This document shows positions 51,161 through 60,890 of a stretch of DNA of 64,000 bases, one piece after another. Positions within the stretch are counted from its first letter, which is position 1, and each line of letters begins with the position of its first letter. The translations under genes were made by a program, and so were the position numbers. This stretch comes from Leishmania donovani (lineage: Eukaryota > Euglenozoa > Kinetoplastea > Trypanosomatida > Trypanosomatidae): positions 169,140 to 233,139 of the forward strand of contig NC_018259.1 of NCBI RefSeq assembly GCF_000227135.1, written 5' to 3'. The notes beneath the pieces are model-generated. The model was not told the DNA's origin, made no database searches, and was given only the letters and a program-made list of their open reading frames with translations.

Positions 51161-52975
51161 ATGCTCGCAGACGTGACAGACACCTATGGCCGTCCTCCAT
51201 CGGAGCGCGGCGCGCGAGGGGACGGCGGCGCCAAGCACCAGAAGAAAAAGCGGAAGACAAAGCTGAAGCGCGTCGACGAGTCAGAGCAGGACGGCTGGCT
51301 CGATCGCGCGCGGCAGGGCCTGCACTGCTCGCTTTTCTGCGGCGGCGCTAAGTGTCGCCAAGAGAGCTGGGAGGCCATGAAGGAGAAGGATCAGCGTGCC
51401 GCGGCCATCGAGGGCCTGCAGTCGAACTGGGTCGGCAACGACGTCATCGCGAGCCAGCGACCGTCGACGTCGCTCTTTCTCAAATACCCCATTATCGCTC
51501 AGTTTCATGCCAAAAATGTCACGGGGGTTCTCAACCTACAAGAGAAGGGTGAACATGGCAACTGCGGGCCGGACGGCATCTACGAAAGCAGCGGCTACAG
51601 CTACAACGGCGCCGAAGATCTGATGCCACACGGCATCTCGTACTACGAGTTTCCGTGGCCGGACATGACAGCTCCGCAACAGGACATCGTGCTGCGCAGT
51701 GTGCAGGTCATGGACTACCACATCAAGCAGAAAGGTAAGGTCCTGGTACACTGCCACGCCGGGCTTGGCCGCACCGGACTCATGATCGCGTGCTATTACG
51801 TGTACAGCCAGCACATACCGTCCGACGAGGCGATTGCGCTGGTACGCAAGATGCGTCCTGGCGCTATTCAGACGACGCGCCAGGCGCAGTTCATTGCGGA
51901 CTTCGAGAAGCATCTGTGGCGACTCTCACAGGCGTTCCGGGTTGAAATCTCCGATGCCTTGATTGATCTCAACCTCTTCATTCAGCGACAGCGCCTCGTG
52001 CTGCATGGCGAGCAGGCAGACTTGTACAAGAGCGTGCCACTCTTTCTCCACACCATCTTGTGCCGCCTGCTCAACCTGACGAAGAACAACCCAGATGCGG
52101 CGCGACTGGCATTGCAGTCCCTTGGCCCAAGCGCTGCACCAACGGACACGACGCTGTCAGCGTGCCGCATCGCCATCAACCGTCGCCGCTTCCGCGTGCA
52201 GAGCGTGCGTGATGTGTCCATTCTGAGCTTCTTGGTGTGTGACTGGTTCCGCAGCACGTCATCGCCGGCGTTGACGGAGGAGAACTGCGACCAGATCGTG
52301 GAGAGCATGCGGGCTTCCATCTCGAAGCAGGAGGGGCTGCCGTTGGAGATTCGCCGTATCCTGTCGAAGCCGGCGCGCCACACCCTGGGGATGGTGATCT
52401 CGGCGTTCATTATCATCTCAAGGCAGGTGGGCTGCGTCAGCCTTACAAACTTTGCCTTCCGCTGCGTCGTCGACTCCTTCAACCACGCCTTCAACCCTAT
52501 CAAGGTTCGCCACAGCCCGCTCGAGCGCGAGCTTATTCACAAGTTTTTCTTGGAGTGGGGTGAGAGCGTAGGGGACTTGTACTTTAACTACGACACCGTA
52601 CCCGCCGCGCACCGCACCATCAAGCGGATTGCGCTGGCCTCCTCCATTGTACTGGAGGCGACGAAGAACACCGATCCGCCGCGGAGGAGCTCGCCTAGTT
52701 TTCAGACCCTCTCAGTGCCGTCGTCCACGCAGGAGATGCCTAGCAACCCAGCCAAAAAAACGGAGGCCCCTGAGTCTACGCTGGTCTTTTCTACTCAAAG
52801 TCGTGCTTCCCACCTGCCAGACATGCCCCTCGCCGTCGAAACGGACTCGGAAAGCAAAACACGCCTCTGGCGGCAACACTTGATCGAGTACCGCCGTGAC
52901 ACGGATGCTCGGTGTGGCCGCGGCGAGCAACAGCGTCCGCCCGCCTCTTCAGTCGACGCCAAGGTAAAGCGCTGA
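51161..52975 (+). CDS. PTPDC1-like dual-specificity/tyrosine phosphatase
   Basis: A 604-aa protein. After a charged Lys/Arg start, residues 53-66 carry LHCSLFCGGAKCR, matching the Cys-rich lead of animal PTPDC1 ('M-CS-ACGG--CKYE'). The phosphatase domain runs about 80-240: LNLQEKGEHGNCG, YYEFPWPDM (general acid D168) and the active-site loop HCHAGLGRTG with nucleophile C198 and R204. Then RPGAIQTTRQAQFIADFEK and HLVL-type helices (LNLFIQRQRLVLHG) also found in PTPDC1 follow, with a long helical region to about 500 and a disordered tail. Human PTPDC1 acts at centrosomes and cilia; in a flagellate this suggests a flagellar or basal-body role. Catalytic residues are intact. Confidence 0.9.
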   Translation: MLADVTDTYGRPPSERGARGDGGAKHQKKKRKTKLKRVDESEQDGWLDRARQGLHCSLFCGGAKCRQESWEAMKEKDQRAAAIEGLQSNWVGNDVIASQRPSTSLFLKYPIIAQFHAKNVTGVLNLQEKGEHGNCGPDGIYESSGYSYNGAEDLMPHGISYYEFPWPDMTAPQQDIVLRSVQVMDYHIKQKGKVLVHCHAGLGRTGLMIACYYVYSQHIPSDEAIALVRKMRPGAIQTTRQAQFIADFEKHLWRLSQAFRVEISDALIDLNLFIQRQRLVLHGEQADLYKSVPLFLHTILCRLLNLTKNNPDAARLALQSLGPSAAPTDTTLSACRIAINRRRFRVQSVRDVSILSFLVCDWFRSTSSPALTEENCDQIVESMRASISKQEGLPLEIRRILSKPARHTLGMVISAFIIISRQVGCVSLTNFAFRCVVDSFNHAFNPIKVRHSPLERELIHKFFLEWGESVGDLYFNYDTVPAAHRTIKRIALASSIVLEATKNTDPPRRSSPSFQTLSVPSSTQEMPSNPAKKTEAPESTLVFSTQSRASHLPDMPLAVETDSESKTRLWRQHLIEYRRDTDARCGRGEQQRPPASSVDAKVKR

Positions 52976-54533
52976 AATAGCGGCGCGCTTTCTTTCTCTC
53001 TTTGTGTTCGGGTGCGTGTTTGCTTGAGTGCGCGCGTGCGTATCGGCGCCTCCCCTCTCCCTCCTCCTTCTTTCCCCTCATACACCCACCTACCTCTACC
53101 CTGTCACGCACACATATATTTATGAGGGAGGCATAGAAGATGCAGCAGCGGCAGAGAGTAGTATGGCTGTTGTGGCTGTGGTTATATATCTATGTGTGTG
53201 CAGGTGTGCCTCTTCTCCTCCTTTCGGTTCTGGGTGTGCTTTCCAGCCACCTCATGTCGATGCCGTGACACACCCTTCCCCTTTGTTTTTCAGCTTTTGA
53301 GGGGTATGCGCGAATCGGTCGCCGCTATCCCCGTCTTGTTCTGTTTTCGGTCCTTTTGGGAGACCTGCGCCTCACCCCAAATCGCCATCTCGCCCCCTTC
53401 TAATTTTGTTGCTCCTCTCTTTGGCGACTCTCGTCGGGTTTGTTTTCTGTTTCTTCACCATCACCTGTTCTTTGCTTTATCGGTTGGCGAGGCCCCCAAA
53501 CGGCGCGCTGATAAGCACGTGTACGTGCACGCGCACAGATGTGGGCAGGCGCACATATACAGACACACGCGGATTTCTCGACACCGTCTATTTTCACTTC
53601 ACTCAACGTTATCCACTCCTCTGCCGAGTTGCGCACACACGTACACATGCACGCCGAGATGCAGTGGCCCATCAAAGTAGTGGGGGTGACGTGGCACTGC
53701 TTGTCCGGTTCTGTGAGTGTGTTTGCGCCTGTGTGTGCGCGATCTCATCCTGGTTCACCGCTCGTCGCTCTTCTAGGCAGGTGATCTGTTATGTCCACTC
53801 AACTGTTTTTGTTTGCATTAATTTTGGCCCCTTTTCTGTTTTTTTTTTTTTTTAGAGTGCCGCAGCTTCCATTGCAGAGTTTAGCCGCTCTCTCTCCATC
53901 CCTTCCTCTCCCCCATTTTCGTCTTTGCCGTGTCGTCTCTCGCTTCATCTCCTTCTTTTCTGCGTCGTCGTCGCGACTCGCGCTGCTCCCAACACGTCAA
54001 AACGTGACGGCTTGGAAAAAGGCAAGACGAAATCGAATGCGAGAGAAAATGCCTATAGGAGAAGTGGGGCGTGCGTATACGCGTCTTGCGGTCACTGAAG
54101 GACGTTCTTTTGAGGTCTCAGTTGCGGAGGGTATTGCTCGCTCGCGCGGGCGTGTTTCACTATTTTCCCTTTCTCTGTCACTGCTGTCCACAAGCTATGG
54201 CGAGGCGAATCAGCGAGATGTGTGTGCTGCGTTGGCTCTTCTGCAGGTGCATCTTGAGCCCCTTGCTCTCTGCTGTTGCGTATGTGTGTGTGTGTGTGTC
54301 GGGGGAGGGGGAGTGCTGTTCCTGAGAGGCTCCCCACCCCCAACCCCCGCACGCTCACGTTTTCTCCGTCTTGCAATCGTGTCTCTTGTGTGTCTGCTCA
54401 CTCCCTTCTGCCTTCTCTCCCTTTTTACCTGACAACACCGCGTATACGCTTTCAGGCTTGCACTCAGGGCACAGGGTTGACATACACAGAGACACACACT
54501 GCTTTTATCGTCCTTATTTTCGTGCGAGTCACC
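52976..54533 (+). other. Spacer
   Basis: About 1.55 kb without a supportable gene; T run at about 53840-53855, C/T tracts at 53890-53970 and 54370-54430. Confidence 0.5.
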
Positions 54534-55382
54534 ATGTGGACGCAATGCAGCCGCGCGCTCCGCGGGCGGTCGGAGCGTGGGCTTTACTTCCCCATCAATC
54601 ACCGCATTGTTGATCAGCGTAACACGTTAGCTTCTGGAGCGGAGGAGGCCGATATCCAGTCGCGGTACCGGCGCCAGCTGCGGTCGAGTTTCGTGACGAG
54701 GGAGACGCGGCAGACAGAGCCGCCAGCGTGGAGTCGGAGCACTCGCCCTACACACTTTCTCTCGCTTCCGCTGCCATCCCGGTGCACGCTGCGGGTGCGC
54801 GTGAAGGAGATGCACGAAAGCATGATATTCGCCAATCAAAGCATCGAGCCGCTTCTGATTCCCGCCTCGAAGCTGCACGTCACCTTGGGGGTGATGACCA
54901 TCGGTGGAGAGACAGCCACAGCAGAGGCTGCCTCAGCCGCCGCAGCACCTGATGTGCTGGCGGCCATTCAAGATTGCGTCGACCAGGCGTGCCACGATAC
55001 GTGCAAGGAGCCGCTGCAGCTGCGCTTTCGCGGCCTCGGCACCTTTGGACATGGCCGTGTGCTGTTTGCGGGATGCATAACAGAGGCGCACTTCACAACA
55101 CTCGACACGCTTGTGCGCCGCATTCGCAAGGACCTAGGGCTTGGTTTAGGCGTGGACATGAAAGGCAACCCGCACGATTCGTACGTGCCCCACGTCACGG
55201 TCGCTAAGATCCGCCCATCGCAGATTGGCCAGTTTGGCCGTCAGCTCCCCATTTCGATGTGGGCGGATCACCAGCATCACGACTTTGGCGACGTCACCTT
55301 CAATAGAGTCGATCTGTGCAGCATGAAGGGTGAGGGAAAGAATGGGTACTACCACGTCGTGTCCTCGGCCGCGGTGCAGTAG
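54534..55382 (+). CDS. 2H phosphoesterase (AKAP7-like / RNA ligase-like)
   Basis: A 282-aa protein with both halves of the 2H phosphoesterase active site: KLHVTLGV (H115-x-T117) and YVPHVTVAKI (H220-x-T222). The lead strand RPTHFLSLPLPSR is that of the AKAP7 nuclear-localisation domain ('NYFLSIPI'). Such enzymes cleave 2',5' or cyclic phosphodiester bonds in RNA and nucleotides, for example 2',3'-cyclic phosphate or 2-5A. Between the motifs come LRFRGLGTFGHGRVLFAG and a helix LDTLVRRIRKDLGLG, matching the fold. The N-terminal 70 residues are Arg/Ser-rich and may be a targeting or disordered region. Both catalytic His pairs are present, so activity is expected. Confidence 0.88.
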   Translation: MWTQCSRALRGRSERGLYFPINHRIVDQRNTLASGAEEADIQSRYRRQLRSSFVTRETRQTEPPAWSRSTRPTHFLSLPLPSRCTLRVRVKEMHESMIFANQSIEPLLIPASKLHVTLGVMTIGGETATAEAASAAAAPDVLAAIQDCVDQACHDTCKEPLQLRFRGLGTFGHGRVLFAGCITEAHFTTLDTLVRRIRKDLGLGLGVDMKGNPHDSYVPHVTVAKIRPSQIGQFGRQLPISMWADHQHHDFGDVTFNRVDLCSMKGEGKNGYYHVVSSAAVQ

Positions 55383-56335
55383 GTAAGCGCTGCAGGACAC
55401 AGGTGCAACGCGCGCGCGTGGGTGGCCAAGGTGCCAGCGCGTCCCCGGCGGCAGGCTTGTGTGTGCGTGTGTATGCAATCATTTCCTGCACTGTGGTGAC
55501 CACGAGATCCTCTGTGCGGAGAGGTTTCTTCGTTGTTTTCTTCCTTGTGCGGTCTTGTACGCTCGTTGGCGGTGATGGCGGGGCTTCTCTCCCCCCTTCG
55601 CCCCTTTCCATCCGCCCGTTGGAGAGGGAGGGAGAGAGACAAGGAGCGTTCCGTGACGCCATGGAGAGACTCATCACCTCAATGAAGCGAATGCGCACGG
55701 ACTGCAAAGCCGAAGACACAACGACGCCAGCAAACAGACCGACTTCATGTGACCATAGTTGGTGGAGTGACTGCAGCTGGAGCGCGTGGTCGCAGACCAC
55801 GCAGTGTAAAAGAGAAAGAGGAGGGAAACAGCGGACGTGTGCGCGCACACCACCGTGTGGAGCCGTTGCCACGCTCGCTTTGCTGAGGGCGGCTGCCATA
55901 GGAGCGGGCTGCTGAAGTGCTGTCAAGGACAACGGCGCACACGTGGCGGCAGTAGGAAGCGAATAAGGGGATCAGGCCGCCCTTCTTCTCTCCATGCGTG
56001 CATGCCCCGCCCTCTCACCAACATCACCGAGATGCGACTCTTGGCAGTGGGGCTTCCCTTTCCAACATCGTAGCCTTCCATGCTCCGTTCTTGTGTCTCG
56101 TCCCTTCATAACGGCTTCGATTTCTCTGCTCCACTCCTTTGCCCCATCCTCCCCCCTCCTCTCTCTCGATCCTTGAGTGCGCGATTGCTTCATCAACACA
56201 CTGCGCCGGTCGACTCGCTCTTTTCCAGCGAAGAGCCCTCCCCTCCCCCTTTCCCTTCCCCTCCCCCCCCCCACACACACAGATATATACATACACACAC
56301 TGCTTCCATTGCGCTCCCTCCCGACCATCTTCTGG
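55383..56335 (+). other. Spacer
   Basis: No supportable gene; long C/T tract 56115-56165 and 56230-56270 upstream of the centrin-like gene. Confidence 0.5.
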
Positions 56336-56968
56336 ATGATGTCTACAGCAGCCAAGAAAGGGCCCCGTACCGGGACCAACAAATCGGCCAAAGGTAGCAT
56401 CGTCTGCGCCGCACCGGGCACAGATGCGAAGCACACCGCGGCATCATCGCCATTCACGCCCGCGACGCTTCTGGAGGTTCCGCCGGAGTACAAGCAACAG
56501 CTGCGCCAGGCATTCGATAAGTTTGACGACTCCGGCAAAGGCTTTATTCCTGCACACGAGGTGGTGGTTGCTCTCTACGCGCTTGGATACGACGTAGGCA
56601 GCGCGGAGCTGCAGCAGCTGCTTCAAGAGGTTGGGGCTGCCGGCGCTGAGTCGATCGACTTCAATGACTTCTACAACGTTCTAGTGCTGAAGATGAGCAA
56701 GAAGGAGAGCAAGACGGAGTCGGTGCGCGCCTTTAAACAGATGGACCGAGATGACAAGGGGTACATCGGCCTCGAAGACCTGCGCTCTATGTCCGACTCA
56801 CTGCACATGAACTTGACAGACGACGAGCTGTCCGAGATGATCCAGTTCGCGCGGTCCGTTGGATACCACACCCCCGCGCAAGGACAGTCGGAGTTCGACG
56901 CGAGGGACATGCTGGCGGTCTCGGAGACCGAGTACTTGCGTTTGATGAAGCGAGCCAACGTTTACTGA
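56336..56968 (+). CDS. Centrin-like EF-hand protein with extended N terminus
   Basis: A 210-aa calmodulin-superfamily protein. An N-terminal tail of about 48 residues, Lys/Ala/Thr/Ser rich, precedes the EF-hand region beginning EYKQQLRQAFDKFDDSGKGF, the typical centrin first hand ('EEQKQEIREAFDLFD'). First calcium loop is DDSGKGFIPAHE (64-75). The third hand is also recognisable (MDRDDKGYIGLED), and hands two and four look degenerate. Centrins act in basal bodies, flagellar bases and cell division; the long basic N-terminal tail and fewer intact loops mark this as one of the divergent family members. The two ATGs at 56336 and 56339 differ by one residue. Confidence 0.82.
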   Translation: MMSTAAKKGPRTGTNKSAKGSIVCAAPGTDAKHTAASSPFTPATLLEVPPEYKQQLRQAFDKFDDSGKGFIPAHEVVVALYALGYDVGSAELQQLLQEVGAAGAESIDFNDFYNVLVLKMSKKESKTESVRAFKQMDRDDKGYIGLEDLRSMSDSLHMNLTDDELSEMIQFARSVGYHTPAQGQSEFDARDMLAVSETEYLRLMKRANVY

Positions 56969-58281
56969 ATGGGCGGACGAGGGATAGTGATGAGGGCCAA
57001 GCCTCTCGACGGACTTATGCTGTCGCTGACATTGCGGTGGTGCCGCTAACAGCCTGCATGCAACTTCGATGTCTGCTGTTGCTGCCGTTGTTGTGCAGTG
57101 CGAGAGCGCAAGAAAATAATAAGTTCAGAGAGAGGAGCGGGGCAACGATGAGCGGGCTGATCTTCAGCGCTCCTCGCGACGCACGACAGCATCAGAACTG
57201 AATGCGAAGCTGGCGCGCTTTCCGTCATGTACACTACAGCGCGAACTGCACTTTAATGTGTGAGCAACAAGGGAAAAAAGCGGAAATAATCTCTATCGCG
57301 CGAGGCTGTGACGTGCGGCGCTACCAGCTCTGAGTACAGCGCCACACTTTCCCTCCTCCGCGTGTGCTGTTTTACTCCGAACGATCCGGATGCCAGCAAC
57401 TTGTTGCTGACGCTTGGCTAGAGAGCAGGCGCCGAGCGATCTCGGCAAGAGTGAGTGAGAGGGAGAGAGCTCACGGGAGGGGGGGGGCAGAAGAATGCGT
57501 TGCCCTTCTCTCTTGCTCCACTCCACTCCGGCCGGCGTGTGTGTGTGTAAAGGGGAAGGTAAGGATATTCGTTTGTGCCCCCTACATCCGTGCCGTCAAA
57601 CTGATAGGAGGCTCATCAACGACATCCTTGCGGCGCTGTGACGGTGTGCACTTTGCCCTACTCTTTTCACGTAAACCAGAGTCATCTCCCTCCCCATAAG
57701 CACTTGTCTGCCCTGGTTGCCTTCTCGCTTCTCTCTTCTCCCTCCTCTTGTCTCGTCGTTCGCGTGCCATCACGGCACTTGTGCTGTCCCCTTTAACGTT
57801 ATGCTTGGTCCTGCCCCTCTGGTGCACACTCTTTTTTTCTCTGACGGCTCGTGCCTGCACATTGAATGCCGGTGCGAATCATTCCGCTCTTTCCTGTCAC
57901 CTTCTGAATGAGCGGAACCGCAACAGCAGCAGCGGATCCCTTCTTCCTCTCCACCTCCCCACTAGACGAGGAGGCGGTGTCGTGCTTGCGCCGCACCATC
58001 GCACACGCCAGCAGAGAAGCGGTTGCCTCCTTCTTTGCTCGCCTGTTTGTGTGTTGTGTGCGCACCGATGGAGCGCCACATAATACACCCTTGCGGCTGA
58101 TTGAAACTTCCAAAACGGGCCTACCACTTCTACGCTCCTCACGCGTGCTCCGCATATCAGCCACTGTGCACATCGATACCGCTAGCATACCCATTCGCAC
58201 CAGCGGACACGCACGCGCTCGAGGTTTGCTGCTTCAGGTATCGTGCAGTCTACCGAGTTGCCAGAATCCAGCATCGCCAGC
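56969..58281 (+). other. Spacer
   Basis: About 1.3 kb. A 160-codon plus-strand frame from ATG 57908 overlaps the next gene in another frame and shows no domain; I treat it as non-coding. C/T tracts at 57720-57770. Confidence 0.5.
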
Positions 58282-59190
58282 ATGTCCATCTTTGGCGTCT
58301 CTTCCTACTTTCTGTGGACGCAGAAGGGGCAGACGGTGCTGCCACTTGTGCGAGGGAGCGGCTTTCTTATGCCCTTTCAACATCTGAACACCTTCTACAG
58401 CTATCACGTCATGTCCGCTGCCCACGTCACATGCCCAGTCAAGCACCGGAAACTGTACGGGGACACCATTGGGCTCAAGGCGATTGGAGAACGGCACATC
58501 AGCACCCGCTTGCTCATACCAGACGAAGCCACACACAAGGTGCAGTCATCTTTCGAGCTGGAGTTTAGACAGGAGTACATGCCTAACACCGATGTTGCCT
58601 CACTGCGTCTGTGCAAGGAGGAGCAGTTCAAACAAGCGATGCTGCCACCACAGAACAGCGGCACCGGCGCCGCATCTCCGCTGCAGGTGATCCAGCCAGA
58701 TCTGGACCGCATAGAGGAGGGGGATGAGCTGATCCTGTGCGGCGTCCACACACAGGAGGAGCGCGCCAACCCCAACGACGACGGGCTGGCGCTTAATCCG
58801 ATGCGTTTGATTGCCACGTGCAAGGCGGCCCTCTTGTCGCTCGACTACGGTACCGTTCTGCTGGCCTCCATCGATGGCCCAGCCGAGGAGGCTAGGGAGA
58901 GCGGCAGCGGTAGCGCAGCTTCTGCCAGTAGGCCAGTCACAGTGCCGCCTCTTCCGTTGAGTATGTGCGGTGGCCCCGTGCTGCGCCGTTCCTCTGGAAG
59001 GTGCGTAGGCGTGATTGCGGCGCGGGTTATGAAAAACGCGCCACCGCGGGATCCACAATCTACCTCGCTCTACCAGGACCCGTATCTGGACATCTCCGAG
59101 CACATCGCCTTGCACGCGCTCTGGCCGCTGGATGTCGCGTTTGTGCCCATTGGTGAGTTCTACGACCCCCTTCGTCGCTGCGAGATGTAG
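58282..59190 (+). CDS. Trypsin-fold protein with Cys in place of the nucleophilic Ser
   Basis: A 302-aa protein that follows the trypsin/HtrA protease fold strand by strand. It has a GSGFLM start of the substrate pocket, SAAHVTC with the catalytic His at H48, NTDVASLRL with Asp D104 (as in HtrA 'D-x-A-x-L-x'), EEGDELILCG, and near the end PLSMCGGPVLRRSSGRCVGV. The last segment is the 'G-N/D-S-G-G-P' box, but the nucleophile position is cysteine (C229 in MCGGP). His and Asp are kept, so a Cys-protease version of the fold, or a non-catalytic pseudoprotease, are both possible. Loop 200-222 is Ser/Ala-rich. No signal peptide is obvious. The family is unknown to me. Confidence 0.75.
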   Translation: MSIFGVSSYFLWTQKGQTVLPLVRGSGFLMPFQHLNTFYSYHVMSAAHVTCPVKHRKLYGDTIGLKAIGERHISTRLLIPDEATHKVQSSFELEFRQEYMPNTDVASLRLCKEEQFKQAMLPPQNSGTGAASPLQVIQPDLDRIEEGDELILCGVHTQEERANPNDDGLALNPMRLIATCKAALLSLDYGTVLLASIDGPAEEARESGSGSAASASRPVTVPPLPLSMCGGPVLRRSSGRCVGVIAARVMKNAPPRDPQSTSLYQDPYLDISEHIALHALWPLDVAFVPIGEFYDPLRRCEM

Positions 59191-60575
59191 GGGGAGAAGG
59201 GGGTGGAGAAGTAGTGATGTCTCTCGCTGCGTGTACGTGCCGTTGAGTGTGCCCATGAGTGAGGCGCATGATGATGAAGCGCGTGCGCGGTGGACCGAAG
59301 TGGCAGAGTGGAAACGAAGGACGAAGAGGTTGTGGTGATGGTGGTAGGGAGCGCAGCTTGTGCGTGCGGTGGGACCCTCTGTGTCTCGCTGCTCGGAAAC
59401 GGAGGGTGATGGTCGCGGTCGGCGTGCCGCGGTGTTTGCACCACCGTCGTGATATGAGTGTGGATGTGTGTGCCGGTGGACCGGAGACACACACCTTCCG
59501 CTCACCCGCGAATCCTCTCTTCCACCCCCTCTCTTGCTCGCCGCCCTTCGCTTTCTTTCTTCCGTTTAGTGATGATGACAGCACGCGGCTTTCGATTCGC
59601 CTACACGGACAGCTCGCAGAAACAAGACAGCGTTGGGAGAAAAACGTCGAAGGCGTCTTTGCTGTCCTTCGGCCCTCTCCTTGCTGCCCGCTGCTCTCTG
59701 GCCGGTGAGTGGGTGGTGGTGGTGGTGGGGGGGGTGCACAAGGAGGGGTGACTCTTTGTGCCCCGCTGCTCAGTTTGCTTCCTTATCCGTGCATCACATG
59801 CCCCTTGAGTGCGCGGTAACTCGGGTCGGGTGCGGAAAGCTGCTCTTTCGATGTGCGCGGGTAAAGGCCTGAGCCTCCTTCTTCCTCTGTGTCTGTGTCT
59901 TCCTTACCGGCTTGTCTCTCACTTTTTTTTGTTTCACATCCCTCCCTCTTTCATGCCCTGTTGTCGTCACCCTTGCCTGTGTGTGCGTGCGTTGGGTGTC
60001 TCTGAGAGCTGCGCGTCAACGCTGATGCGCACACTGCTTTCTCTTCGCCCTCTTGTTGCTCTGCGACTCTCTTTATCGCGCGAACACATACACATGCACA
60101 AGTACATTGCCGGTGCTCACGTGCATCTCATGACACGCTTTATTCCTGTCACTACTCCTCTTTTTCACGCCAACACTGTCGGCGTGTGTGAGCTGACGTG
60201 CTTACACACACAGATCAGGCCACTGACTTCTCTTGCCTCTTCCTCCTCCTCACCCACCAATGGGCAGATATTTCTGCTTCGATGTTTTCTTGGTTTCCGT
60301 GTTCTCTGTGGTGAGTGCCAGCAGCGCAGCCGCCAGGCCCCCCCCATCGTTTTCAGCTCTTCTCCTTATCAGAGTAGAGTCAAGGCAGGCGCTCACAACA
60401 CCATCGCCCCCTCGTTTTATCCGTTTTTCTACTGCGCATAAATACGCTTCTGGCGGCAGAGCACAGGAGACCCTTGCGTAGAGCAGAAGGGCTGCGGGTA
60501 CAGCGGCGGGCGTGCCGCGCTCTCGATCTCTGACTCTCTTCACGTGTCTTTTGATAGCGTTTGCGGGGGGGGGGG
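59191..60575 (+). other. Long spacer, first part
   Basis: No supportable gene. It contains a GGT/GTG run (59705-59738) and C/T tracts 59875-59955. A run of 13 G (60564-60575 region) precedes the next repeated stretch. Confidence 0.45.
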
Positions 60576-60890
60576 AAGGTGCCTGCCGCTGGATCGCAGT
60601 ACTTGACACAGTACTCTGCACTTCACTGCTCCTCATCCCCTTTCCTTCTCGTCTTCTTTCCGCTAGAGCTGCAACGCTCTCCTGACNNNNNNNNNNNNNN
60701 NNNNNNNNNNNNNNNNNNNNNNNNNNNNNNNNNNNNNNNNNNNNNNNNNNNNNNNNNNNNNNNNNNNNNNNNNNNNNNNNNNNNNAAGGTGCCTGCCGCT
60801 GGATCGCAGTACTTGACACAGTACTCTGCACTTCACTGCTCCTCATCCCCTTTCCTTCTCGTCTTCTTTCCGCTAGAGCTGCAACGCTCT
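60576..60890 (+). other. SIDER upstream flank, read twice around a 99-N gap
   Basis: Bases 60576-60686 and 60786-60896 are identical (111 bp), separated by the 99-N gap 60687-60785: an unmerged contig overlap. Confidence 0.85.
60687..60785. other. Assembly gap of 99 N between overlapping contig ends
   Basis: The 111 bp before the gap are repeated exactly after it. Confidence 0.88.

Noticed and set aside
57908..58387. 160-codon plus-strand frame from an ATG
   Set aside because: Its last third overlaps the trypsin-fold gene in another frame, and the upstream part has no domain or regular pattern.
59300..59330. TGGCAGAGTGG, resembling a tRNA A box
   Set aside because: No matching B box or cloverleaf around it.
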